From assembly GCA_022036555.1 (NCBI GenBank), contig CM039130.1, positions 12,449,285 to 12,513,284 of the forward strand: a DNA stretch of 64,000 nucleotides, read 5' to 3'. This document shows positions 47,701 through 59,198 of this stretch, in pieces (position 1 is the stretch's first letter; each line of letters opens with the position of its first letter). The position numbers and the translations under genes are program-made. The stretch comes from Microstegium vimineum (taxonomy: Eukaryota; Streptophyta; Magnoliopsida; Poales; Poaceae). The notes below the pieces were generated by a model. It was given only the letters and a program-made list of their open reading frames with translations. It did no database searches and was not told where the DNA came from.

Positions 47701-50059
47701 ACGGGATGAACCCTTTCGGCGAGCTTAGCATCTCACACAACACCTAGCCCGTCATACTCACCATGTACAACTTACCTCCCCATCTATGTCAGAAGCGCAG
47801 GTATCTTATGCTAACCATGCTGATCTCAGGACCGAGGCAACCCTGTAATGATATTGATGTTTTCCTAGAATCGTTAATGGAGGAAGTGCAGGAGATATTT
47901 GATGTTTGGGTCGAGATGATTGATGCATACCACAAGGAGAAGTTCACCCTAAGGGCCATCATCTTTGTCACGATCACCAATTACCCTGGTCTCTTCTCAC
48001 TGTCAGGGAAGATCAAAGGGAAGACTGGCTGCATAAAGTGCATTGATGGGACATGCCACACTTACCTAAAGGCATCCTAAAAGACAGATTACATGAGGCA
48101 TAGGCGGTTCCTTAGCAAAAAATCATAGGTATAGAAGAATTGGTATGAATCAATACTTCGACAATCAGGCAGAGCTGTAGGGTGAACCAACGGCGTAGAC
48201 TTGCTGGGGTCCAAAGGTGTATGAGATGGTGAAGGATATGGATGACCTCGAGTTTGGCAAGAAGAAGAAGAAGCCATCAGAGGAGGGGACAAAACAAACA
48301 AGAAAGCGAAAGCGGGACAAGAAGACGGAGGAGGAGGAGGAGGAGGAAACACTATATGTTCCTTTCAAGAAGAAGTCGATCTTCTTCCAGTACCTATCAT
48401 ACTGGAAAACACTAAACACACCCGATGCCATCGACTGCATGCATCTCGAGAAGAATGTCTTCGAAAGGACGATCGGTGTATTGCTCGACATCAAGAACAA
48501 GACGAAGGATGGTCTCAAATCATGGATGGATCTTGTCCACCAGGGCATCAGGCATGACCTTCACCCGAGACCGCCTCATAATGGTAAAGTTGACATACCA
48601 GATGCAGCATACAACCTAAGACGCGATGAGAAGGTATCTATGCTCAATTTGTTGAAGGGTATCAAGGTACCGATCGGTTTCTCTTCAAACATCAAGAGCC
48701 TCGTCTGCATGAAAGACCTCACAATGGCTGGCTTCAACTCACATGACTGCCATGTCATGCTGACGGTGTTCCTTCCCATAGTTATCAGGGCTATCGGTCC
48801 AGAGTACATGAAGATCGTAATCACTCGGATGTCATACTTCTTTAACTGTATCACACAGAAGGTCATCGACAAAGCTGAACTGCATGCCCTGAAGGAGTTC
48901 ATTGTAGAGACCCTTTGCCATCTCGAGATGTGCTTTCCCCCTTCTTTCTTTGACATTATGCCTCACCTAATGATACACATGGTTGATCAGATCGAGCAAC
49001 TGGGCCCCATGTACCTGCACCAGATGTGGACGTACGAGCGGTTCATATCCACCCTCAACAGATATGTCCATAACTGTGCTTACCCGGAGGGCTCTATGAT
49101 CGAGGCATACACAACCGAGGAGTCCGTCAACTAGTGTATGAGGTACATAAAGGATGGGAGGGCAATTGGGCTACTTGTTCATCAGCACGAGGGTAGAACC
49201 GCTGAGGGGGGGGGGTGCACGGGACGGAAAGTACGCACCGATATACCAAACAAACATGTGGAACATAGCTCATTATAGCATCCTTCATCAGTTGTTGAGC
49301 ATGGAAAAATATGTTGAAAAACACCTAGATGAGATTCGCGCCTCATATGACGGACAACGCATGGAGGAATGGGTCCAAAAACATCACAAGAGCAGTTTCA
49401 TAGAGCGGCTCAAAGAGCAATGCATCCCCCTAGAAGGATGCCCTGATGAACATACAGATACCGTTAAGAAGTTGATACAAGGGCCGTCCACTCAAGTTAC
49501 CACTTGGCAAGGGTATGACGTGAAGGGGTATAGGTTCCACACGAAAGGCAAGGACAAGAAGAGCGCGTCACAGAATAGCGGTGTTCGATACGAAGGAGTT
49601 GACGGGGCCACAAAGACAAGGACACAATACTATGGACATGTTGAAGAAATATGGGAACTTGACTATGGAAAAAGTGTTTGCATAAGTGTCTTTCGATGCA
49701 ACTCGGTTAACTCAAAAGCAGTTGTGGTGGACAGATTAGGGTTAACCATAGTGAACCTCAAAAGTACCGGATATAAAGATGATCAGTGGGTACTTGCTAC
49801 AAACGTCGTGCAAGTGGCTTACTATATCTATCCAGAGGACACAAAGAAACACGTGGTCGTGTCTGGAAAGCAGAGGATCGTGGGAGCTGATGGTGTCGAG
49901 AGTCCAGAACAATACAACAACTACAAAGAGCTCCAACTTTTCACCGATCTACCAAAGAAGGTCAAGGCCGTCGAGGATCATTGCAACAAGAGCGGTCTAA
50001 AGCCCTGGGCCCGCCCCGATGGTGAGGTGCGATCCGTGAAAGCGCCAGTACCAAAATGA
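44733..50059 (+). pseudogene. CACTA-D TNP2-type transposase, decayed and interrupted by S3
   Basis: Domain order matches a plant CACTA transposase. MDRSEWMYK opens the transposase-associated domain (44733). A frameshift near 45138 leads into HIDEDDVVYGSPKWLENF and the RAKKLIRP region (to 45696). Solo LTR S3 interrupts at 45697-47402. The transposase core follows: MIDRLRALFGNPEDAKLM, GMNPFGE, YNLPPHLCQKRRYL, SLSGKIKGKTGC (to 48080). After another frameshift come CMHLEKNVFERTIG (48437 on) and the DUF4218-like part to 49134. A run of ten G near 49206 shifts the frame again before the DUF4216-like C-terminus (LDYGKSVCISVFRC, KHVVVSGKQRIVG, to 50059). In-frame stops are mostly TAG, two of them at positions where the family has tryptophan. 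No active product is possible. Confidence 0.88.
45697..47402 (+). repeat. S3: solo LTR, 1,706 bp, in the TNP2 gene
   Basis: Starts TGTTGGCACC and ends AAATACCAACA. The perfect 5-bp duplication AAGAG lies at 45692-45696 and 47403-47407. Same family as the E1 LTR at 1106-2880, with TATAAAT at 46414-46420 and the same GGTCGGCCGACC palindromes in U3. No internal domain. Confidence 0.92.
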
Positions 50060-50259
50060 GATGTAATAAAGTAGTGGACAAGTCATTTCTGTATTAAACT
50101 AGTGGACAAGTATCAAGTATAGCAGTTTATCTAGCTTATATACTTTTATGAATATATATCATTTTACAGCAATTTACAGCTTATATACTTATATGATAGG
50201 TACTTATATACTTATATGAATATATATCAAGTATACTGAATCAACAGAGCATGAATTAA

Positions 50260-50440
50260 CAGTTTAACCGCAGCTGGCGTTAGTAAGCGCCCGCTGCGGT
50301 TAATGGTTTACCGCAGCGGGCGTTAGTAGGAGACCGCTGCAGTTAATGGTTTACCGCAGCGGGCATTAGAAGGCGCCCACTATGGTAAATGTTTATTGCA
50401 GCGGGCGCCTTCTAATACCCGCTGCGGTAAATTGTTGCTA
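50260..50440 (+). repeat. Internal copy of the subterminal-type array in CACTA-D
   Basis: Repeats of CCGCTGCGGTTAATGG / TTTACCGCAGCGGGCG, as at the left end, but located between the two genes. It is followed at once by TATATAAGGGG (50440 on) and a GC-rich leader, as if it served as the promoter region of the second gene. It could instead mark the end of one element and the start of another. Confidence 0.65.
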
Positions 50441-50449
50441 TATAAGGGG

Positions 50450-51040
50450 CCTGAGAACCGTAGATTCTTCTTTATCGCAGCTCTTTCACTTCTCTCCCCG
50501 AAGGGCTACCCAAATCCGCCGCCGCCTCGGTGCTTGCCACCCCGCCACCGGTGGTCCTCCCTAGTGCTCCCCGCCTTCGGTGTGCCACCTCTGCTCCGTC
50601 TCCGTCACCTCATCCCCTAGTGCCGCTGCCTCGGTGCCCTAGTGCTGCTGCGATGCCCTAGCGCCGCCGTCGGTGGTCCTCCCCAGTGCTCCCATCCTCC
50701 GGTGCGCCGCCTCTAGTCCATCTCCGACACCTCGTCCCCTAGCGCCGTCGCCTCGGTGCCCTAGCGCCGCCTCCCTCGGTGCCCGGCCTCGGTGCTCCTC
50801 TCCCCGGCCTCAGTGCTCCCCCCTCGGTTTGAAGTTCTTCCTGTGTTGCCTGTGTTGTTCTTGTTCATGTGATGTTCTTGTTCCAATGTTCTTGTTCTTG
50901 TGCTCTGTGATGTCAATTGTTGCCTGTGATGCTGCCTATGATGCTGCCACTAATAAACTCACATAGCATATTGCCACTTTGCCTCTGATGCTGCCTGTGA
51001 TGCCTCTAATGCTTCCTGCGACATACTGCCACTTTGTTCT
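50450..51040 (+). promoter_or_regulatory. GC-rich leader of the second CACTA-D gene
   Basis: Follows the TATATAAG box. It is CCG-rich with many CTCGGTGCCCTAGCGCC-like repeats, then a T/G-rich stretch with TGCCTGTGATG repeats. Open frames here are compositional. Confidence 0.45.
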
Positions 51041-51430
51041 TCTACTATACTACTTATACTACTTCTACTATACTACTTCTACTACTATGATAGTACCTCT
51101 ACTACTCTAGCACTTTACTACTTATACTACTTCTACTATACTACTTACTAAACCTACTCTACTATACTCTACTACTTTACTACTTATACTACTTCTAGTT
51201 ACTACTTACTAAACCTACTGTAGCTACTTGTATTTTACTACTTGTATTTTACTACTCTACTACTGTGATACTACCTCTACTACTCTAGCACTTTACTACT
51301 TATACTACTTCTACTATACTACTTACTAAACCTACTCTACTGTACTCTAATATACTCTACTACTTTACTACTTATACTACTTCTAGTTACTACTTACTAA
51401 ACCTACTCTAGCTACTTGTACTTTACTACT
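51040..51430 (+). repeat. TAC-rich array with 178-bp higher-order unit
   Basis: Dense CTACTA / TACTTATACTACTTC repeats, strongly depleted of G on the plus strand. The phrase CTACTCTAGCACTTTACTAC occurs twice, 178 bp apart (about 51104 and 51282), with matching sequence after each. Confidence 0.75.
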
Positions 51431-51446
51431 CTACTGTGGCTAAAGC

Positions 51447-51543
51447 ATTAATAGTGCCAGCCATTATAAACTGCCCACTGTGGCTAAAGCATTAACTGCA
51501 GCAGTCGGTGTCGGTGTCTAAAATGGCGGGGTCTAGACGGCCA
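51447..51543 (+). repeat. 97-bp direct repeat, copy 1 (before second CACTA-D gene)
   Basis: About 90 of 97 bases match 55536-55632. It contains ACTGTGGCTAAAGCATTAAC and GTCGGTGTCGGTGTC and ends GTCTAGACGGCCA. A further partial copy of its first motif lies at about 51432. Confidence 0.8.
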
Positions 51544-53200
51544 CATATTTTCCCTAAATGTATCATGTGTATATGTTACCTGTAGTGAAACTTCAAATGG
51601 CGGTAGAGGACCCGTTCAACGAATGGAGGGACCCTACCCCTAGTCCACCTACTTCAACTGAATACAAGAGTCAGGTGTCCGTTACACCACCATGGCCAAA
51701 GAAGATCCGTACAGAGGAGGACGATGATCCTACCTATGAAGCTGAGGCTGAGGGTGATGCTGACTCTGATTCACAGAAAGGGATCAAGTACAAGTATAAA
51801 AGAAGAGCTCCACGTATTGAAGGACCAACTGCTGGCGCCAGGCATGAGGTAGAAGCATGGTCTAGGTGATTTTTTTGGCATGTTAAATTCAATGTGTGAA
51901 TTAATTAATGCTAGTGCCCCTGAACAGATCCCAGTTATGCCTCATCAGTTGGAGTTTAATGAGGCAGAAGGGGTCAGGGATGAAGAAGGCCCCGCTCCCG
52001 CTCCCTCGACGACATCATCCTCAGCAAAATCTAAGTGGGTGAAACTGAGGAGGGGGAAACATGGGAGGCACTAGAGGGAGTTGACTGGCGATGTCGACAT
52101 GATCCTTGAGGTGGGGCCAGAGGGAAACCCGTTGATGCCGCTTGAGGTCATCGGCCGATTCAGCAACCAAGTGGGTTGCATAGTGAGGGAGAAGGTGCTC
52201 ATCACTTGGCCGACCTAGCACGCTGTCCTAGATGATATCAAGGAGAATGTCTAGGGCGAGGTGACTAGGAAATTCTCCTATCCAGAAGACATCAACATGG
52301 CCAAGTGCAAGGAGTGGGCATTGCACGTGGCGTCTTGTTCGCTGTGCAACTTCAAGTCTATGCTTGCTAGGGATTTCCTGAAGAAGGGGAAGTCACCCAT
52401 ACATAAACACACCCTAGTGAAGGCGCACGTATGGGACGAATTCATCAGGCTGAGGAGTACACCTAAAGCAGAGGAAAAGAGCACCAAGTTTAGCACGCTG
52501 GCGAAGAAGAACAAGCACCCCCACCACTTGGGCATGATTGGCTTTGCTAGTCATAGGCCCCGGTGGCGGGTACAAGAACAAGCTAGATAGGAGGCTGGAC
52601 TTCCCGATCCCTATGAAGGGGTTGATCCTAGGGCAAAGGACTTCATTTTTGCCCATATTCTGAAGAGGCTAAAGCTAGGCGTCACCAGGTTCAACGAGCC
52701 TCACTTTGAGGAGGTGGAGAAGGATGTCATCTAGGCCACCAAATCCAAGTACACCATCGAGATCCGCAGAGAATATGACATGCTAACCGAGGTCCTAGGA
52801 ACCTCTGAGCACCATGGTCGCGTTCGTGGAATGCAGTCCAAGATGAGTTGGTTGACTGTTTAGATGTGGCAAACCGACTCTACCAAGTTCCGGTCAAGGA
52901 AAAGGTACAAGGAAGAAATCTTTTAGAAAGAATACGAGGAAGGCGTGTCCGAAATAATTAGTCAAGGAATAAAGAAGGCCTTCACCAGTAACGACCCCGA
53001 GATGGTGGCTATGAGGTCATATATGTTTTGTCAGGTTGGTCTTTCCACGCCTCCGACTCAAGTTCCAAAACGATGATTGGTGCAGAGGCTACAGGACATC
53101 AAGGAAATCCTACATGTCCAGCTCCAGGCCCCATTCGGGCGGTCAGGCAAGAAGATGATTATCGCAGAGGGAGTTGTACATCCAGTCCACGAAATAGATG

Positions 53201-54817
53201 TGTTGACGCCAAAAATGGGTCTTCTAGCGTCAGCATCGCGCAAGGCCTACGGAGACCGTGCAACAATAGAGCTTGATCTTATAAACCTCTAAAGCGGCTC
53301 CGGCCACTTCGGGGATCGATCTCAGGCATGCCAGTCAATTTGACCTGCAATTGACAAGGAAGTGGAAACATTAAATTATGGAACTTGCCATTTGTTGCCA
53401 GACAGTTCCATGAATGTGCGGCTCTCATATAGCCGATGAGTGCAGGATATTGACTAAAGAGTCAACTCCGAACAGTTTAAAGCATAATAATAATGTACAA
53501 ATGGCTATTACAGGATATTCATACATAGGGTGCACAATTAGCCGATCATATCACGATGGTAAAGTAAGATGCAATACATGCAACGTTATTAACTCAAAAC
53601 ATCAGATGTATCAAATGCACTGGATAAAGATTAACCATCAACATAGGTGTGTTCTCATTCAGCCATGATGACAATTAACCCGATAACCTAACCGGTTTAC
53701 TAGCATTGGGGTGTTTCCATGTAGCCATAAAAGTAAACAAACCAAGCCATGCCTAGTACATTTAATAGATCTAATAGATTAAAACGACAAAGCACATGCA
53801 CCGTATGAATGAAGCACAACCAGACCGGCTATGTTAGGTGATATGGGATCCATGAGGCTTGAACAAGATCCATAATTTCAGCCTCGGACAGATCTAAGGT
53901 TGGACAGATATAATCCAACACACATGGCAGTGGGGTCCAGTAGATGCAGTCGTACCACGTATGTAGAACTAGATCCAACCACCCTCAAACCAATCTAACG
54001 ACTGAACGCATGTCTCGAACCCGCAACATGTGACAATCGCAACCAAAGGATTAGCCAATATGATCTTAGATCTATCGCCTCTCTAAGTATAAGAGCAAAA
54101 ACATTGAAGGCAATAGATCCAGATAGAAAATGAAGCGTAGGCCAATCCAACAGTTGAGATTGGGCAAGATATTGTAGAAATAGATTAAACAAAGCATAAC
54201 AGACAATATCGATAACTTAATGAATCTATTAGATAGCCAATCTAATAGAGCCGATAACTAGCTCGAAGCCACAATTCATGTGAGATTGAAGCAATGCAGC
54301 CCCATGAACAATAGATTCAAACCGATAACTAGCTCATACCGAGCTTGCACGAGTTACACAATACAACCATACAAACGAGACATGAACCAAGGCTAGACTT
54401 ACAAGCAAACAGGAGGTTGATCTAGTCGATGCAGCCCGGTCCATAGAAGGTTCATCAAAATCTACTCTACTCCTACTCCTAGGGTTGGCCGAAGGCCGGG
54501 AACTACGTACTAGTTGTTTGTTTGATTGATTGGATGTCCTTCTCATTCCCTAAGCCTTGCTATTTATAGACCATAGCACTAACCCTAATCGCCTGTCATG
54601 CAAGTTCTGATAATATGGAAACAAAATATGACTTGGGCCTCAATCCATTCTAGTGCCAAGATTGTCGCAAACGTTCCATTGTAATCGGCCGAAAGATCTT
54701 CCTGTAATCATATATTTCCTTAGTTGATCTCCCGGGTCCATCTTGAATATCTCCTCCGAAGGCCTGCTAGGGGGCCCATATGTATATATCTGACTGTACC
54801 AAAATATGGTGTTAACA
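53201..54817 (+). repeat. S4: solo LTR, 1,617 bp, in the second CACTA-D gene
   Basis: Starts TGTTGACGCC and ends GGTGTTAACA. The perfect 5-bp duplication AGATG lies at 53196-53200 and 54818-54822. TATTTATAG at 54561-54569 is a likely TATA box. Same family as S2 (12935-14580). When S4 and one AGATG are ignored, the acidic host frame reads through the site. Confidence 0.92.
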
Positions 54818-54921
54818 AGATGAAATCAACATAGATGACATCCCTGAAAACTATGACATCCCTGAAATCAACATGATTATCGCAGAGCAACGACCACTTA
54901 AAGATCCGACATGAATTCCCT

Positions 54922-54994
54922 GTAAGTATTCCAAAGATTCAGTCATGTTTTCCTATATATGTATTGTTCTAATGCTTCTGTATCGATCATGCAG
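54922..54994 (+). other. Probable 73-bp intron in the second CACTA-D gene
   Basis: Donor GTAAGTATTCC (54922) and acceptor ATCATGCAG (ends 54994) enclose a T-rich stretch. The downstream exon opens with the Ulp1-like CTKQPYGSKACG. Confidence 0.6.
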
Positions 54995-55535
54995 TGCACT
55001 AAACAACCTTATGGATCAAAGGCATGTGGCTTGTACACCTACGCACACCTAAGGCAGTGCAAAGAGTACACCAGCAGCTGGAAGAAGCTCAAGGTGTGAC
55101 TCAAGGAGTGGGAATGCATTACGGAGACCGTCTTGCTTTCAAGAAACTCAAGGCGGAAATCTGTGAGTTCCTACTAGAGAAATGTGTGCTCGAAGGGCAA
55201 GAATTCTTCGACGATGAGGGTAACCTGGTGGTTCTACTTGAGTTCGAGAAGTTCAGGAAGTGGGACACCATGCTCCGTCCCACGAATTACAAACACCAAG
55301 TGGAAATTTGAATTAGATATGTAATTGGTTTCATTTTTGTATGAGGACAACTTATTTGTTTGTGTATGGATATTTGTGTATGGATGTTATATGTATATAT
55401 ATATATATGTTGTTTATCTTTGCTATGAAATCTGGATGCAATTTGTAAATATTGAAACTGCTATGTCTTTGTATGTAATTTGTAAATATTGAATTCCGAT
55501 TCTAAAACTGCATTTTTATTTTTTAAATAAAAAAT

Positions 55536-55632
55536 ATTAATAGCGTCGGGCATTATAAACAGCCCACTGTGGCTAAAGCATTAACTACAGCGGTCGGTGT
55601 CGGTGTCTAAAATGGCGGGGTCTAGACGGCCA
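55536..55632 (+). repeat. 97-bp direct repeat, copy 2 (after second CACTA-D gene)
   Basis: Partner of 51447-51543. Together they bracket the second gene. It also resembles subterminal sequence (ACTACAGCGGTCGG) and may be part of the right subterminal zone of CACTA-D. Confidence 0.8.
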
Positions 55633-55923
55633 ACGAATAAATTTTTAAGCGTGTCGGAGATCGGATGGTTGTGCTCGGAGGACACGGGGTTTATACTAGT
55701 TCGGGCACGAACGCCCTACGTCTAGTTCGTCGCGGAGTCATGTTACCGAGCGCGCAGGGCTCGTAGAGGGAGCTACAAGCAATGGTGAGAGAGGGAAGCG
55801 GGTTCCCAGGTCTCATGCGTATGAGGTTCTTGGTTCTGGTGAGAGCTCGCGCGAGGGCGAGTATGTGTGTGTGAATGAGTTGAGAGAGTTTAGAGAGAGA
55901 GAGATTGGAGGTCCATTCTCCCC

Positions 55924-55930
55924 CTTTATA
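55924..55930 (-). promoter_or_regulatory. TATA box of the Tat-like LTR
   Basis: TATAAAG on the minus strand in the context ACGTATAAAGGGGG. About 30-60 bp on, the minus strand becomes CTCTCTCT-rich, as at transcript starts of this kind of LTR. Confidence 0.6.
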
Positions 55931-56429
55931 CGTAGGGAGAGATGGAGGAGTACAGTAGAAAGAGGGAGAGAGACTGAAATGTGGACCCTGTTCGGGCTGA
56001 AGACTTGGGAGCGCTTTTGGGCTTCTGTCCGCCTTCCTTCCCGGGGAAGACTGCGCCTGTAGACACGCCACACGGCCCTGTTCGTCCTAGATGGGGCTGT
56101 AGCCATGTGCCTTGTTAGTCGGAAACGTCCCTGTTCCATGATTTGGGCATGGCAAGGGCTGGAAGCACAGGGCCAGGCACCCCTGCGTGTCGTCGTACAG
56201 GGTTGATGATGGTCGAATCCCTATTCAATTGTCTGTCGATGGTATGGCCTGAGCGTGGCGGGTGTCAATTGAGGGTTAGGCAGCACAGGTGCTTGTTCTG
56301 CAGGGGTGTACAGGGGTAGTCATGGCGGCTCGTGCCTTGAAACCCCATCCCTAAGGACAGGCGGTGATGTAGACCTTTTGACTATGGACAGGGCGTCCCG
56401 GCCAGCTACGATGGTCATGCCCTCAGGAG

Positions 56430-56665
56430 AGGGTGATGTCGTCATGTCGGCTCGGGCGAGGCGGAAGAGCCCCTGAGGGCAGATATGTCACGGATGAGGC
56501 CAGGCTAGCTCGAACGAGGTGGAGGAGCCTCCGAGGGTAGACGGTGCCACGGATGACGTCGGCCTAGCTCGGACGAGGCAGAGAGACCTCCGAGGGTAGA
56601 CGGCGCCACGGATGATGTCGGCCTAGCTCGGATGAGGTGAAGAGGCCTCCAAGGGTGATTTTATT
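56430..56665. repeat. 59-bp tandem repeat, about 3.5 copies
   Basis: The phrase CACGGATGA recurs at 56489, 56548 and 56607. Each unit also contains CTAGCTCG, GACGAGG and CTCCGAGGGTAGACGG with some drift. The first, partial copy starts near 56430. It is probably part of U3. Confidence 0.8.
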
Positions 56666-56747
56666 TTTTGCGAAGCACGGTGTTAGGGACTATATTGGAG
56701 GCTTCCGAGGTCGTTTATGGTGGCTTGGTTAAGTTTTTTGAGTCCCG

Positions 56748-56771
56748 GTGGGTGCGCGCGAGCGCACCCAC
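56748..56771. other. Perfect 10-bp hairpin in the Tat-like element
   Basis: GTGGGTGCGC, loop GCGA, GCGCACCCAC. It is followed by TGTAGCCCCCGAGG, a phrase common in grass Tat-like LTR regions. Role unknown. Confidence 0.7.
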
Positions 56772-57301
56772 AAGGTGTAGCCCCCGAGGCCTTAGGAGGA
56801 TGATTTTTCCTCCTAAGGGCTTATCCGACCGATTTGTATAGTTCTTGGCCTTTCACTCTCCTCGAAGGGTGAAGGAGGCGAGGAGTCTTTGTACGTACGC
56901 GCGGAGCCAAGGTCTACCCTGCACGCTAACTCTGCCACGGGGCGTACTGTTGGTCTTCGACCGGTACTCTACGACGCGATGAGTCGGTGTTGTGCTGTGC
57001 TGCCACCTGGCAACGGAGCCTAGCGGGTGGGCCGATGTCGTGTGGTCGCCCGGAAAGCCCGACGACCCTCCTTGTCGGTCCAATGTGGGCACGCCGTGTC
57101 CTTCTGCCAGGGTGCAACGCAAGGCGCCGCACCTCGTTGGTCAAACTTCGAACGGCGAGCCCTGAACCTCGGGATTGTTTGGCCATTTTTGGCCCCGCTG
57201 CATCCCCTCATAAATGGGCGCTGGCGCGTAGTGCGGTTTAATTGGGGGAGGAGAGTGGTGCAGCTTTTACGGGCCGGTTGCCGCGTGGGTGCCCCGGCGG
57301 C

Positions 57302-57310
57302 TATAAATAG
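57302..57310 (+). promoter_or_regulatory. Plus-strand TATA box inside the Tat-like element
   Basis: TATAAATAG in the context CGGCTATAAATAGGGAC, followed by a C-rich leader-like sequence. It points towards the plus-strand gene but lies 2 kb before it. Confidence 0.4.
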
Positions 57311-59190
57311 GGACGGCCATCTGAGGGGTAAGACACACAATCCCGCAGCATGCCACGCCCCATCTTCTTCCCCCGAGACCCCATCGGAGATACCCTTGAG
57401 CCACCCTGGTGAGTGGCCTTTTGAGAGCAAACCGAGATCAGGGGAAGTTCTGCGTTAGGGGTGTAGGTGTCCCGCCTCAGCCAATGGCGGAGATCAGAGG
57501 AAGCTCTGCGAGGTGCACAAAGTTCCCTCGTATTCCAGCCACAGGTAGGCCGAGTGGTTGTCACCACCCCCTGCTCGCACCGCTCCTAGGGGCGGAAGGT
57601 GTGGAGTCCATCCCTTCGCCGAATGGATCCTGCTCTCCGCTTCTGGGGAGCGGTGGCATGCTATCCCTTCCCGGAGGGCAGCCGAGGATGTGTCCATTGG
57701 GAAAACTATTGCAGTTCACCAGCATGGCCCTAGGAGTTGGCTCATCCTTGGCTGTTGGTTGATGGCGATGTCACTGGCGGCGAGATTGGCTGACTCGGGG
57801 CTGCCAATGCATGGTGGGCTAGGAGTCACTCGTCGGCGGCGTCCTTGATCACGGAGCGGCTAGGGCGACTTACCTGTAAAGTGCCAAACCAACTCCGTGG
57901 GAGGGAGAAGCGTCGTCATGGCCTGGGGTTTCCTGAAGACGAGGCGGCCGCTGTTCTCCACAGCTGCAGCATGCCGGGTCAGGGTGACCGGTGGGTCGTG
58001 ACGTCGCCATCCGACGCGGTCCTGGTGACCAGGCAGGCGCTCCCCAGGCCCCGTGGCTGGGTTGCATGACCTAGATAATACGGGTGTCGGGTGGCGATGC
58101 CCTTATCATGGGCGTCCATGTGGTATTTCTAGCTTCTGGCCTTTCGGCCATGGATTTCCCTTCAGTCCACCTTATAAACGTTTTTGTGTTTTTGGTGTCT
58201 GATGATTGGGCTTAGCCCCCGTGGCTCTTAGAAAGCATGTAAGTGTGTAACCATTGCAAGGATTAGTATATGAAAATGAAATGAATGTTATGCATTTACT
58301 TGTGCGGACCTCTGACGAATGGGGCTTGGCGTTTTTCTCCCTCCGGTTACCCGGTTTCTTGAACCGGGGCGGGGGTGCGGTGGCAGCCCCCGAGTCCTTA
58401 CTCGACGCAAGGAATCGTCTTGGGTCTGTACCGTCTTTCTGTGCATTCCCCGCGCATCTCTCCGCGAGAAGGGGGAATATGAGTTGATCCATGCTATCCT
58501 CGAGGCGGACGAACCATGGATGCTCGTCGAGTTACTAAGAGGCCAATCTGAGTGGGGTGTCGGTTCCCGTTCGATAGGGTTCTGACTAGTGGCCCATGTC
58601 GTGGCTCACCCCATTTGACGGGTCCCAGGGGCTCGGTGCGTTCCTCCGAGGGAATACCATGAACCAATCATCCATAAAAAATGGACTCAAATACGAAATC
58701 AAGGAATGACCTTAGCATCTGATTGCCAGGCTGATGACCGCTAGTGTGTCCATTCCCTATTCGCCCCTCGCTCTGTTGTCCTGAGTCGGCCGTTTCGAAC
58801 CCCGCTAGGTCGGCCTCCATATCTCTGGACCGTAATGGGCCGTCGGGGCGTCTATAGCCCTTATCCCTTTATCTTACCTGGGCCCATGGGCCGTCCTTGT
58901 CGGTTGCACCACGTGTTCGTCCCTCCGACCTTTGCGCACGTTGGCCGAGCTCGAACGAGTCGGAGGTTCTCCGAGGTGCGCCTACCATCACGCGTGTGGC
59001 ATGGTGGGCCCGGGATGGATCCTGTAATGATGATAGATATGGGGTGCGTATATCGGAGCAAGGAAAAAGGCGAGTGGTGTCAGTTACCTTCCATCGTGCG
59101 CGCGGCTCCCGATATTGCTGCGTATATTGCTCGGGTCATGGGATCGTGGCGCGGAGAGCCGAGAAGGCGCCGCTCCACCTTCCAGGTCCC
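57311..59190. other. GC-rich stretch without a recognised gene
   Basis: Open frames occur on both strands but overlap and lack domains. AGCCCCCGAG occurs at about 58387, as at about 56778. The stretch may be LTR or internal non-coding DNA of the Tat-like element. Confidence 0.35.
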
Positions 59191-59198
59191 TATAAATA
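59191..59198 (+). promoter_or_regulatory. TATA box of the antisense Tat gene
   Basis: TATAAATA in the context GTCCCTATAAATATCTGCC. It lies 170 bp before the ATG at 59361, with a C-rich leader and an AGGGTTT motif between. Confidence 0.55.

Larger units (their letters stand above)
51593..55311 (+). pseudogene. Second CACTA-D gene: En/Spm Transposase_24-like protein with Ulp1-like C-terminus (decayed)
   Basis: A short N-terminal frame from ATGGCGGTAGAGG (51593) is acidic with a basic KYKYKRRAPR. After stops come segments resembling the plant En/Spm family: VIGRFSNQVGCIVREKVLITW (52140 on) and SLCNFKSMLARDFLKKGK with VWDEFI (52261-52590). More broken segments run to 53200, where S4 is inserted. 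The 3' part has a 73-bp intron (54922-54994), then QPYGSKACG, which resembles the Gln/Cys active-site segment of C48 (Ulp1) peptidases. A frameshift near 55097 precedes the conserved-looking tail to 55311. Many in-frame stops, mostly TAG. I did not find the catalytic His/Asp segment. Family assignment is from memory and moderate. Confidence 0.6.
43964..55651 (+). mobile_element. CACTA-D: large CACTA transposon with two decayed genes
   Basis: Left terminus CACTACAACAAAAATG, preceded by TAG (43961-43963) as candidate target duplication. It contains a subterminal array, a TNP2-type gene (44733-50059), an internal array of the same motif (50260-50440), and a second gene (51593-55311). Solo LTRs S3 and S4 are inserted in these genes. 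No right terminus is visible: a Tat-like gypsy element begins at about 55652 and the terminus would lie right of the window. Confidence 0.8.

Noticed and set aside
56853..58585. Many 60-140 codon frames on both strands
   Set aside because: GC-rich non-coding part of the Tat-like element; frames overlap and none has a recognisable domain.
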